From contig JAZDHY010000121.1 of assembly GCA_043805435.1 (NCBI GenBank), positions 1 through 64,000 of the forward strand: a stretch of 64,000 bases of DNA, in the 5' to 3' direction. Source of the stretch: JAEXOD01 sp043805435 (GTDB lineage: Bacteria; Bacteroidota; Ignavibacteria; Ignavibacteriales; Melioribacteraceae). Below the pieces are notes generated by a model that saw only the letters and a program-made list of their open reading frames with translations, was not told the DNA's origin and searched no databases. Shown piece by piece: positions 57,501 to 64,000 of this stretch; position 1 is the first letter of the stretch, and every line of letters begins with the position of its first letter. A program made the position numbers and the translations under genes.

Positions 57501-59839
57501 TTGAATATACAATTAATAACGGTGCAAGCTGGTTTGTTGCGGCACAAAACTTACCGGCTTCGGGCGGAACTTACGAATGGACTTTACCTAGTGATGTATC
57601 TTCGGTAGGCTGTAAAATAAGGATAAGTGATGCTTCTTCAGCTTCTGTATTTGATATTAGCAACGCCGTATTTACAATAAATAAAGCAACGTTATTATTA
57701 TCTACACCTAACGGTGGTGAAAACTGGAGAGTGGGAGTTAATCATTATATCGTTTGGTCGGGGAATAATATACAATCAATTAAAATTGAATATTCGACTG
57801 ATAGCGGTAATAGCTGGTTATTGATTGCTTCGGATGTTTCTGCCGCCTCAAATTCGTATGTGTGGAATGTATCTACTACGGTATCTGAAAATTGTAAAAT
57901 TAAAGTTAGTGATATGGAAGATTATAATATAAATGCAATAAGTAAAAATATTTTCACAATATCACTAACGGGAATTAAATTGTTATTGCCAAACGGAACC
58001 GAATATTGGCGTGCAGGATCAAGTCATTATATAACTTGGCAAACTAGTGAATTGGCTAACCTAAAACTTGAATATTCGGTTGATGGTGGTGCCGGCTGGA
58101 ATACAATTGCTTCAAATGTTTCGGCAAATACTAAGTTTTATAATTGGGTTATACCTGGTAATTTCCTTTCTAAAAACTGTAAGGTACGTGTAAGTGATCA
58201 AACACATACAATATATAATGATTTTAGCGATTCGGTATTTACTATTTATCAGCCTTCCATAACATTGCTTACACCTAACGGCGGCGAGGAATATCAGATT
58301 GGAATTGGCAACAATATTTCTTGGATAAGCAACGATGTTGATAATATTAAAATTGAGCTTACTACAAATGCAGGGGCAACATGGAACAATATTGTTGGAA
58401 GCGTAACCGCATCGGTTGGTAATTACAGCTGGATGACACTTACAAATGCTTCCATACAATGCAAAGTAAGATTAAGTGCAGTTGAAGAAAGTTCGATTAA
58501 CGATATGAGTGCACAACGATTTATAACTTTCAAATATCCCGAAAGGATAACGCTTAAAAAGACAATAAACTTTGGCGAGGTTACAGAAAAAAGCAGTTAT
58601 AAAATTATTGGACTGCCGGGAGACATTAATCTGCCTATAGTTGAAACAATAAGCGGAACATACAAAACAGACTGGAAAGCGTTTTACGATAATGGTAATA
58701 CGGAAAGTTATTATCTTGAATATGACGGAACGGAAACATTTAACTTTAAACCGGGTAGAGCTTTTTGGATTACAAGCAGAAACGGTGTAGTTGTTTCTAA
58801 CGAACAAAACACGGTACGTATTGATAGTAGTAATTATTATGCAATTCCTTTACATGCAGGATGGAATATCATTTCCTCACCGTTTGAAAAACCTGTAAAC
58901 TGGAGTAATGTAATAAAAGGAAACGCAATAACATTAAATCCATTATTATACGGATGGAATGGTGCTTGGGTAAGTTCTGTAAGTGTTATGAATCCTTATG
59001 AAGGTTATTATTTTTATAATGCACATAACCGAACGGAATTAAAATTACCATATAGTCCTACCGGTGCAGCAAATACGTTATTGGCTAAAGGGAATATAAA
59101 TAATAAAGAAATTGTTATTGAATTGTTAAAAAATAGCGAATCTGTTTCTTTGGTATCCGCTTCAATAAATGACTCGGCAAGTGTGGATTTTGACGAACAC
59201 GATTATTACGCAGCCCCGGGAAATTTTGAAGATATAAGCTTTAAAATATATAATAATAATTTAAGCAGCAGTTATAAATATTTGTTTGCAGATACACGTC
59301 CGCTGATTGAAGAAGGACAGATGTTTGATTTGCAGACAAAAAATAATACCGGTAGTCCTTTGGAAATGGTTTGGAATACTATACCCGAAATATATAAAGA
59401 TTATGAGACTTATTTGGTTGATAGAAGAATAAATAAGTTTTATGATTTAAAAACAATAAATAAAATTGAGCTTCCGGCTTATTATAAAGAAAATAGTTTT
59501 AGTTTATTAATCGGTTCTGAAAATTATATTAACGGAATAAAAGAAAGTTTATTGCCAAGCGAATATATATTATATCAAAATTATCCAAACCCGTTTAATG
59601 CCGGTACAGTAATAAGATATAGTTTGCCTTTTGAAAGCGAGATTAACATTACATTATATAATATTGTTGGCCAAGTGGTAAAAGAAATGATAAGCACCAA
59701 ACAAACGGCAGGATATTACGAACAACAGATACAAATGAACAATTTTGCAAGCGGAGTTTATTTTTACCAAATTAACGCAAAGTCTATTGACGGAAAACAT
59801 AATTATAGTACCACCAAAAAGATGGTGCTATTGAAATAA
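48599..59839 (+). CDS. Giant secreted repeat protein with T9SS sorting domain
   Basis: The protein has 3746 residues. A signal peptide (MKKILYVLLSLLLTCFINVDA) is followed by 35 tandem domains of about 93 residues, each starting SPNGGENWRVGT-like and continuing ITWTSNNI, then LEYTxNxGxxW, YxWTIPNxVS and VRISDVLEP. This is the Ser-Thr-rich/Kre9-KNH-like beta domain used in surface proteins. After residue about 3310 comes a unique region (FKPGRAFWITS, LHAGWNIISSPF) and a C-terminal sorting domain with YQNYPNPFN and TTKKMVLLK. Its likely role is adhesion or an extracellular stalk. The ATG with GAG eight bases upstream is chosen; the first in-frame TTG is 39 bases earlier. Substrate is unknown. 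Confidence 0.9.
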   Translation: MKKILYVLLSLLLTCFINVDAAISVQSPNGGENWRVGTNQNITWTSDSISDVKIEYSVDNGLNWISITNSTPANTGSFNWNIPVAVSSNVLIKISNVLNLLEFDESDAVFSIYNPSVTVLSPNGGENWRVGTNQNITWTSNDIVNVKLEYTIDNGTNWTNIEASVNAALGTYTWTIPNAVSGTVKVRVSDVLEAGLSDVSDSDFSIYNPAVTLTSPNGGELWRVGTTQNITWTSNDIINVKLEYTVDGGTNWNLVVASTNAAAGIYAWTIPNAVSGTVKVRISDVTDALINDVSDANFSIYNPSVTLTAPNGGENWRVGTNQNITWTSNNITNVKLEYTVDGGTNWNLVAASTNAAAGSYAWTIPNVVSGTVQVRVSDVLEAALNDVSDADFAIYNPSVTLTAPNGGENWRVGTNQNITWTSNNITNVKLEYTVDNGTNWNLVLASTNAAAGSYAWTIPNAVSGTVKVRVSDVLEAGLNDISDADFAIYNPSVTLTAPNGGENWRVGVSQNITWTSNNITDVKLEYTVDNGANWNLVVASTNAAAASYAWTIPNAVSGTVKVRVSDVLEAALNDVSDADFAIYNPNITVTSPNGGENWRIGTLQNITWTSNDVTNVKLEYTVDNGTNWTVITASENAALGTYAWTIPNDVSGTVKVRISDVLEAGLNDVSDADFSIYFPNITVTAPNGGENWRIGTLQNITWTSNNILNVKIEYTINNGADWTLVTAGTDAAAGSYTWTIPNNISNTVKIRISDVLEAGINDISNANFSIYNPSITLTSPNGGENWRVGTSQNITWTSNNIADVKLEYSTNNGTDWNLVIASTNAAAGSYAWTIANAVSGTVLVRVSDVLEASLNDVSDAVFSIYNPSVTVLAPNGGESWRAGTLQNITWTSNNIINVKIEYTTNNGTDWNLVIASTNAAAGSYGWTVSNAISATVKVRISDVLEAGVNDVSNGVFSIFNPSITVLSPNGGESWRIGKQKNITWVSNNISNVKIEYTINNGVDWSTIIASVAANSGSYTWTVPDGASTNCKVRISDVLEPGVNDLSNNTFTVYSTSLTLTSPDGGENWRVGTLHNITWNYTNISNIKIEYSADNGGNWIEISANTLASAGSYLWIVPNTVSSNCIVKVTDIEEPLLNDNSNGIFTIYQPAVTVLSPNSGEKWRVGTSQNITWTSNNIANIKIDYTTNNGTDWFVVAASLPAATGTYAWTIPNNVSIYCKIRISDVLEPAIMDESNATFTIFQPAITLISPNGGESWRIGTQQNITWTSNDIINIKIEYTTNDGSDWLSVNNSVLASLGTYSWTIPNTVSANCKVRLSDVLEPSLSDISNNTFVIYQPAITLTSPNGGENWRVGTNQNITWTSTNITNIKIEYTTNNGADWTNVNAGISAALGSFNWTIPNTVSVNCKVRISDVLEPTQNDESNGTFIIYQPTVTLTSPNGGENWRVGTQKNITWTSNNVTNVKIEYTTNSGTDWFVINASTPAAAGLFVWDIPNAVSSNCKVRISDAAEPAIIDESNGLFSIYQPAILVTSPDGGENWRVGTNQNITWNSNNITSVKIEYTTNNGTEWLNVIASTPANTGSYVWTIPNTVSSNCKVKISDVVEPTLNDISNAIFSIFQPTITVISPNGGESWQIGTNQSITWTSTNITNVKIEYTLNDGTDWNLVTASTDALTGSYLWTVPNSVSANCKIRISDVLEPGMYDLSNNSFTIFNPGVTVTSPNGGENWRNGTQKVITWVSNNIANVKLEYSTNSGTDWFTIIASTPAAIGTYDWTVPNTVSSTCIIRISDVLDVNVFDVSNATFTIYQPALTVSSPDGGEIWRAGTIHNITWVNNFVTNAKIEYSTNNGTDWLIVTESTPANTGTYAWTVPGTVSASCKVRISDALEPAIFDISNNVFEIYQPGVTLTSPNGGELWRVGTLQNITWNSINIVNIKLEYTVNNGNNWQQIVTDIPASQGSYQWTIPNTVGLNCKVRISDVLEPDLNDVSNNVFTIYQPGITISSPNGGENWRVGTQQNITWNSNNIASLNLEYSTDNGLLWLPIVSGVPGSTGSYAWIIPNTPSINCIVKISDVLEPAINDTSDMKFVIFQPAITLATPNGGELWRVGAEENITWISNSINDITIEYTTNNGINWILIVDSVSASSNSYAWTIPNTVSGNCKVKISDMHELSLNDLSNNVFTIYQPNITVTSPNGSELWRVGTNQNITWISTNINNVKIEYSTNNGTDWGVITESTAASIGSFTWLIPNTVSANCRVKISDVLEPTMVDESNGKFTIYQPALAVISPNRGESWRVGTTQQIKWTSNNIANIKIEYTIDNGINWSVVTALTAAHTGIYSWVIPNAVSANCKIKISDISELTMNDESDSLFAIFQPGIILTSPNGGENWRATSEQNITWQSNNITNVKIEYSTNNGLNWLVVKSSTPTATGLYAWTVPVTVSASCKVRISDVNEVTMNDVSDGVFSIYQPGITVTSPNGNENWRIGTQQAITWTSVNISNVKLEYTTNNGISWIEIIASVPDSTNSYSWLVPNTASNNCKVRVSNVVEPAVKDESNSTFVIYQPSITLNKPNGGEKWRVGTNQNITWVSSYITKIKLEYSANVDTTWHVIVANLDAAAGTYKWTIPNAVSKNCKVRISDASEPTMKDESDNLFTIYQPAITVTSPVEGDYWRVGTQKEIAWTSNDIDNIKIEYTINNGTNWITVAASVLASTGKYNWVIPNTPSINCKVRLSDANDVVVNMVSDSTFTIYQPTIMVLTPNGNENWRIGTEQNITWQSTNIVNVKIEYSTNSGVEWTTVIASTNGASGKYVWTIPNTESTTCKVRVSDVLEPTMYDVSNGTFRIYQANITITAPNGGEKWRAGELESITWTSTNVSEVKIEYTTNDTTNWVAVIAGIPAGSGKYTWSVPNTPAYVTRVRVSDVTTPKVFDVSDNVFTIFQSTLNLTSPNGGEIWRGGSKKNITWTSLNIENVNIEYTINNGASWFVAAQNLPASGGTYEWTLPSDVSSVGCKIRISDASSASVFDISNAVFTINKATLLLSTPNGGENWRVGVNHYIVWSGNNIQSIKIEYSTDSGNSWLLIASDVSAASNSYVWNVSTTVSENCKIKVSDMEDYNINAISKNIFTISLTGIKLLLPNGTEYWRAGSSHYITWQTSELANLKLEYSVDGGAGWNTIASNVSANTKFYNWVIPGNFLSKNCKVRVSDQTHTIYNDFSDSVFTIYQPSITLLTPNGGEEYQIGIGNNISWISNDVDNIKIELTTNAGATWNNIVGSVTASVGNYSWMTLTNASIQCKVRLSAVEESSINDMSAQRFITFKYPERITLKKTINFGEVTEKSSYKIIGLPGDINLPIVETISGTYKTDWKAFYDNGNTESYYLEYDGTETFNFKPGRAFWITSRNGVVVSNEQNTVRIDSSNYYAIPLHAGWNIISSPFEKPVNWSNVIKGNAITLNPLLYGWNGAWVSSVSVMNPYEGYYFYNAHNRTELKLPYSPTGAANTLLAKGNINNKEIVIELLKNSESVSLVSASINDSASVDFDEHDYYAAPGNFEDISFKIYNNNLSSSYKYLFADTRPLIEEGQMFDLQTKNNTGSPLEMVWNTIPEIYKDYETYLVDRRINKFYDLKTINKIELPAYYKENSFSLLIGSENYINGIKESLLPSEYILYQNYPNPFNAGTVIRYSLPFESEINITLYNIVGQVVKEMISTKQTAGYYEQQIQMNNFASGVYFYQINAKSIDGKHNYSTTKKMVLLK
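48667..58530 (+). repeat. 35-copy tandem array of about 280-bp coding units
   Basis: Each unit of about 279-282 bp encodes one repeat domain. Units 2-9 (about 48950-51200) are very similar at DNA level, with long stretches shared, e.g. ACTTGGACAAGCAA recurring; units after about 20 are more diverged and the last two lack the WR core (e.g. GGEEYQIG). Such a block is prone to slippage and mis-assembly. Confidence 0.9.
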
Positions 59840-60033
59840 AGTAAGGTTAAGTGTTGAAGGTTAAAGTTTAAGTTAAAAAATAAAATTATTTTTAATTAAA
59901 ACAAAACAATAATTCCGAATTTTGCAATAGAAAGTAATAGCATTAATATTTAACCGATAAGTGAGGAAAAGAATCAGGGTAGAAGCCCGATGTTTTTGTA
60001 GGTGCTTGCGCTAAAAAGAGATTGGATAAAACA

Positions 60034-60058
60034 AAAAGGGCCCAAAATGAGCCCTTTT
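60034..60058 (-). terminator. Rho-independent terminator between convergent genes
   Basis: AAAAGGGC (60034-60041) and GCCCTTTT (60051-60058) form an eight-base stem with a nine-base loop, seven bases after the stop of the minus-strand propeller gene. On the minus strand it is followed by TGTTTT. It may also stop the giant-gene transcript from the other side. Confidence 0.8.
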
Positions 60059-60064
60059 GGAGTG

Positions 60065-62218
60065 TTATTTTAACAATAATAATTTTCTCGTTTCGCTAAA
60101 TGAGCCGGATACGATTCGGTAAAAATAAGTTCCCGATGATTGTTTAGAACCGTCAAAATTTACTTCATAAGTCCCCGCATTTTTGAATCCATTCACTAAG
60201 GAAATAACTTCTTTCCCTAAAACATCATAGACCTTTAAAGTAACAATGTTTGATAAAGGAATTGAGTACTTAATTGTTGTTGTAGGATTAAACGGATTTG
60301 GGTAATTGGGGGCCAACAGATAATCGGTTGGTGTTTCAATAATTTGATTTTCGGCAACATTAACAACACCACCTTCTTTGTAAACCGCAACACCACCTCC
60401 ATTAGTTCCTATTATTTTGTTATCTTTACTGTCAATGGAAATATCAGTTATCTGATTGTTAGGTAATCCCGAATTAGATGAATTAAAAATTATCCAATTT
60501 GTACCATCGTATTTTATTAAACCACCCTCATCAGTCCCAACCCATTTATTATCTAAATTGTCAACAACTACAGAAGTCACCACATTATCCGGCAATGCTG
60601 TATTAGACTTGTTATAAACTGTCCAATTGTTTCCATCATATTTTACCAAACCCGCGTTGGTGCCCAGCCATTTATTGCCCATATTATCTATGGCAACATC
60701 TCTCACGCCATTATCCGGCAATCCGGAATTAGAAGTATTGTAAACTGTCCAGTTAGTGTCGTCAAATTTTACTAATCCCCCGTTATAAGCTCCAATCCAT
60801 TTGTTGTTTTGTTCGTCTATACTTATTTCCGATATAGTATTGATTGGTAACCCAGAGTTAGTTTTATTATAAACTGTCCAATTTGTTCCATCAAATTTTG
60901 CTAATCCCCCTTGTCTAATTCCAATCCATTTATTGTTCATTTTATCTACCTTGATGGTGGTAACAATATTTACCGGCACTCCGGAATTAACTACATAACA
61001 GTTCATCCAATTTGTTCCATCAAATTGTGTCAAGCCTGAAAGGTCTGTCCCTACCCATTTAAAGTTCGAACTGTCAATATCTATTGCATACACAGTATTT
61101 TCCGGTAATCCTGAATTAGCTTTATTATAAATTGTCCAATTGGCTCCATCGTGTTTTGCTAACCCACCGCCATCAGTTCCAATCCATTTGACGTCCTGTT
61201 TGTCAACAACCATTGAAAAAACAACGTTATTAATTAATCCAGAATTAGATGTATTATAAACTGTCCAATTTGTTCCGTCAAATTTTACTAATCCTCTATA
61301 AGTCCCAAACCATTTATTTCCATTTCCGTCAATGACTATTGTTTGAACGGAATTATCCGGTAACCCAGAACTAGATTTATTGTAAACCGTCCAATTTGTT
61401 CCATCCAATTTTGCTAAATCATTTAAAGTTCCAATCCATTTAACTCCGTTTCGGTCAATGGTTATCGATAAAACATTATTATCCGGTAATTCGGAATTAA
61501 ACAAATCATAAACCGTCCAATTCGTTCCGTCAAATTTTATTAAACCACTACCCAATGTTCCTATCCATTTATTACTAGAATTATCAATGGTTATAGCAGC
61601 TATATTATAATCTAGCGCACTCGAATTTGATGAGTTATAAACCGTCCAAGTTGTTCCATCAAATTTTACCAAACCTTCATAATCACAGCCAACCCAAATT
61701 ATATCCGAATTTTCTACTGCAATTGCAGTAATAAAATTAAAAGGTAAATCTGTATTAGATGTATTATAAACCGTCCAAGTTGTTCCATCGTATTTTACTA
61801 CTCCATCTCCCTCCGTTCCTAACCATTTATTGCCCATGCTGTCAATTGCAATTGCATTTATGCAATTATTTGGCAAATCGGAATTTGTAGTGTTATAAAC
61901 CGTCCAAGTTGTTCCATCATATTTTGCTAATCCACCACCTGATGTTCCAATCCATTTATTACCAAAACGATCTATAGCCATAGCTTTTATATAATTATTA
62001 GGTAATCCGGAATTAGCATTGTTAAAAAACTCAACAAATCCGGTTGTTATGTTTAATTTTACCAGACCAACATTAGTTCCGGCATAAATATAATCGCCCT
62101 GTTCCACTAAGCACTTAATATTATAACCAAATGAATATTGTATCCATTCCGGGTTTTGTGCATTTAATACCGAAAGTGATGAATAAATTAACAAAACGAC
62201 AACAAATATTTTTTTCAT
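60065..62218 (-). CDS. Secreted propeller-repeat protein (Reg_prop-like) with T9SS sorting domain
   Basis: The 717-residue protein has a signal peptide (cleaved after LNAQ), then 13 repeats of about 46 residues with the core GNKWIGT...GGLxKFDGTNWTVYNxxNSGLPxN. These are two-component-regulator-propeller (Reg_prop) repeats, which form beta-propellers. The C-terminus holds a T9SS sorting domain (LLAPNYPNPFNPTTTIKYSI and TFYYRIV-like GTYFYRIVSG), so it is exported to the cell surface or medium. No kinase or output domain is present, unlike the hybrid sensors that use this repeat. Function is unknown. Confidence 0.88.
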   Translation of the reverse strand: MKKIFVVVLLIYSSLSVLNAQNPEWIQYSFGYNIKCLVEQGDYIYAGTNVGLVKLNITTGFVEFFNNANSGLPNNYIKAMAIDRFGNKWIGTSGGGLAKYDGTTWTVYNTTNSDLPNNCINAIAIDSMGNKWLGTEGDGVVKYDGTTWTVYNTSNTDLPFNFITAIAVENSDIIWVGCDYEGLVKFDGTTWTVYNSSNSSALDYNIAAITIDNSSNKWIGTLGSGLIKFDGTNWTVYDLFNSELPDNNVLSITIDRNGVKWIGTLNDLAKLDGTNWTVYNKSSSGLPDNSVQTIVIDGNGNKWFGTYRGLVKFDGTNWTVYNTSNSGLINNVVFSMVVDKQDVKWIGTDGGGLAKHDGANWTIYNKANSGLPENTVYAIDIDSSNFKWVGTDLSGLTQFDGTNWMNCYVVNSGVPVNIVTTIKVDKMNNKWIGIRQGGLAKFDGTNWTVYNKTNSGLPINTISEISIDEQNNKWIGAYNGGLVKFDDTNWTVYNTSNSGLPDNGVRDVAIDNMGNKWLGTNAGLVKYDGNNWTVYNKSNTALPDNVVTSVVVDNLDNKWVGTDEGGLIKYDGTNWIIFNSSNSGLPNNQITDISIDSKDNKIIGTNGGGVAVYKEGGVVNVAENQIIETPTDYLLAPNYPNPFNPTTTIKYSIPLSNIVTLKVYDVLGKEVISLVNGFKNAGTYEVNFDGSKQSSGTYFYRIVSGSFSETRKLLLLK

Positions 62219-62985
62219 TACCTCTCCTATTTCAAAATTTTTTTCCCTTTAGTTGACTCTTATCTGTTATAGCTTATATTGAGAAAATTATTAAAATAAT
62301 TCCCGTAATTACAATTAGAAATAATATTAATTATAAATACAATATATTACTCTCTACAATCTTATACAAAATCAATATGTGCTTTAGAATTTATAAATTG
62401 TATTTCATCGTGCAGATAATTTCAAAGCACCACGTGAATTCACTAATATTTGCGTTGTCATAAAATATGGTGGCAAAACAGTTCTCGTTTTTGGGTTTAG
62501 GGAAACGATTATAATTAAAACCAGGCATACAATCATCTTTTTATTCCCATAATGCTGTAGAAAATTCCGCAAATATTTTCACAAGCGAATATATTAAATA
62601 TTATTTACTCAGTCAATACATTAATTGTTGTTCCACAAAAATTGTAGTCAAATTCACCAAAAATATAATAATTGTTATTGGAATATCAAAATAACTAATG
62701 GGGATTGTGAAAAACAATTATGTGCATATTTTTGCAGCAAATATGCAGTAAATATATAAAGCAACAGTACTAAATTACGTCAAGATTCATCATTAATAAA
62801 TGAAACAACCCGCAATATAAAAGGACGAATAAAAACAAAGGTAAAATGGGGAATTTATTTTAATTGTATGTGGTTGATGTTTTGTTGTAATGAGAGTGAT
62901 TAAATTTTATAAAAATATAATAAATTGCATTTTTATAATTTACTCTTTAATATTGCAAGTCAAAAAAAAAAAGAAAGGAAGAATA
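62219..62985. other. Non-coding interval before the pectate lyase gene
   Basis: About 770 AT-rich bases without a credible gene, tRNA or strong repeat on either strand. The region upstream of 62986 ends in AAGAAAGGAAG, a good ribosome site. The remainder probably holds the divergent promoters of the propeller gene and the lyase gene; I see no other structure. Confidence 0.5.
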
Positions 62986-64000
62986 ATGAAAAGTAAAAAT
63001 ATAAATTTCATGATTTTTATAATACTGCTTTTTAGCTTTTTTAACTCAACTGCGCAGACTATAAATAAAGGTTATACTAACCAAAATATAGATTTAAGCG
63101 ACTTTGATAACAGTGCAAGACATTGGTATTTTATAAAAGATAAAGATAAAATTATTGAACCGTTACTTAATCAAAAGCAGTATAATCAGGATGAATATAA
63201 TTTAATTGCCGAAAATATTTTACTTTTTCAAAAAAATAATGGCGGCTGGGCAAAAAATTACGATATGCAGGCAATATTAACGGAAGAACAAAAAACGGCT
63301 GTAATTAATGATAAAAGCAGATTAAATACATGTTTTGATAACAGTACAACTTGGGGACAATTAAATTATTTGGCGCAAGTTTATAATAAAACAAAAAATG
63401 TAAATTATAAAATAGGTTTTATTAATGGAATAGACTTTATATTATCGGCACAATATCCAAATGGCGGCTGGCCTCAATTTTATCCCGATACAAGCGGATA
63501 CGGTAAACATATTACATTTAATGACGGTGCAATGATTGGAGTTATGAAGCTGTTAAAAAAAATTGTTGATAAAGATACTATTTATAATATAGTAAACCTA
63601 AAGCAATACGATTTGGTAAAAGTGGCTTACTTAAAAGGAATTGATTGTATATTAAACAGTCAAATTAAATATAAGGATAGTTTATTAGTATGGTGCCAAC
63701 AACATAATAATATAACATTAGCACCGGTAAAAGCAAGAGCTTATGAATTAGCTTCAATTTGCAACGGCGAAAGTGCAGAAATTGTGACATTCTTAATGTC
63801 AATAAATAATCCTAATAAAGAAACAATTAATTCTGTTATAAGCGCAGTAAAATGGTTTGAAAAATCCAAGATAAAAGGGATACAAGTAAAAACTATTGAG
63901 GCAGAAAAAACGGAATATGAATATTCAACCGGTACAACAGATAGAATTATTGTAAAAGACAACAATGCTCCTGTTATTTGGGCGCGATATTACGATTTGC
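62986..64000 (+). CDS. Pectate lyase, family PL10 (5' part, cut by window end)
   Basis: An open frame of 338 codons runs from the ATG to the window edge without a stop. The signal peptide (cleaved after STAQ) is preceded by AGGAAG five bases before the start. Family PL10 motifs are seen in order: NNGGWAKNYD, TTWGQLNYL, YPNGGWPQFYP, HITFNDGAM, WCQQHN, KARAYEL, and WARYYD at the cut. These enzymes cleave polygalacturonate by beta-elimination. In the usual HITYNDDAM motif this protein has G for the second D, which could affect metal binding. A C-terminal continuation of the catalytic domain lies beyond the window. Confidence 0.88.
   Translation, partial: MKSKNINFMIFIILLFSFFNSTAQTINKGYTNQNIDLSDFDNSARHWYFIKDKDKIIEPLLNQKQYNQDEYNLIAENILLFQKNNGGWAKNYDMQAILTEEQKTAVINDKSRLNTCFDNSTTWGQLNYLAQVYNKTKNVNYKIGFINGIDFILSAQYPNGGWPQFYPDTSGYGKHITFNDGAMIGVMKLLKKIVDKDTIYNIVNLKQYDLVKVAYLKGIDCILNSQIKYKDSLLVWCQQHNNITLAPVKARAYELASICNGESAEIVTFLMSINNPNKETINSVISAVKWFEKSKIKGIQVKTIEAEKTEYEYSTGTTDRIIVKDNNAPVIWARYYDL

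Noticed and set aside
49517..58807. Antisense frames inside the giant repeat gene
   Set aside because: They are shadows of a strongly coding repeat, recurring at the same place in different units and with no start context.

Overview
The window is AT-rich DNA from a bacterium of the Bacteroidota/Chlorobi/Ignavibacteriota group, most likely Ignavibacteria or Melioribacter-like. The grounds are two secreted proteins with C-terminal type IX secretion sorting domains carrying the YPNPFN signature, a propeller-repeat sensor-like protein, and low-GC codon use. This placement is inference; no rRNA gene is present. No tRNA or rRNA was seen.

Layout. (1) 1-6.6 kb, + strand: surface polysaccharide genes (O-antigen ligase/polymerase-like, WecA/MraY-like sugar-1-phosphate transferase, hexapeptide acetyltransferase, GT4 glycosyltransferase) and an ATP-grasp-like enzyme. 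(2) 6.8-17.4 kb: a divergent, probably light-controlled lipid-modification locus. A CarH/LitR-type MerR regulator with a cobalamin-binding domain leads glutathione peroxidase and a DUF1295 gene. Facing it is a compact eight-gene operon: fatty-acid desaturase, DUF1475, two cyclopropane-synthase-family methyltransferases, an unrecognised exported protein, an FAD amine-oxidase-like enzyme, DUF1365 and DUF2062. Two near-identical sites made of 11-bp direct repeats lie in the shared promoter region. The DUF1295 gene is split by a complete IS1380-like element with a perfect target duplication; removing the element restores the reading frame exactly.

(3) 17.8-31.7 kb: a complete type I-B CRISPR-Cas locus, cas8b-cas7-cas5-cas3-cas6-cas1-cas2-cas4 on the minus strand, followed by a leader and a long array. 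The array is built of three segments separated by duplicated trailer units. It contains blocks of repeat variants, a duplicated spacer and pairs of related spacers.

(4) 31.9-34.4 kb: PreA-type dihydropyrimidine dehydrogenase subunit and a uracil/xanthine permease. (5) 34.7-43 kb: an envelope divergon. A porin, a CotH-family protein and a PAP2 phosphatase face two tandem paralogous outer-membrane proteins. The paralogs have an Omp85-like barrel and an N-terminal region with kinase-like DxD motifs that are intact in one copy and lost in the other. (6) 43.2-47.7 kb: housekeeping genes (membrane methyltransferase, amidase, cytochrome c, UbiA prenyltransferase, RNase HII, YraN). (7) 48-64 kb: secreted proteins. 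These are a 3.7-kilo-residue protein with 35 tandem domains of about 93 residues, a 13-repeat propeller protein, and the 5' part of a family PL10 pectate lyase that runs off the window end. A perfect CRP/FNR-like palindrome precedes the giant-protein genes.
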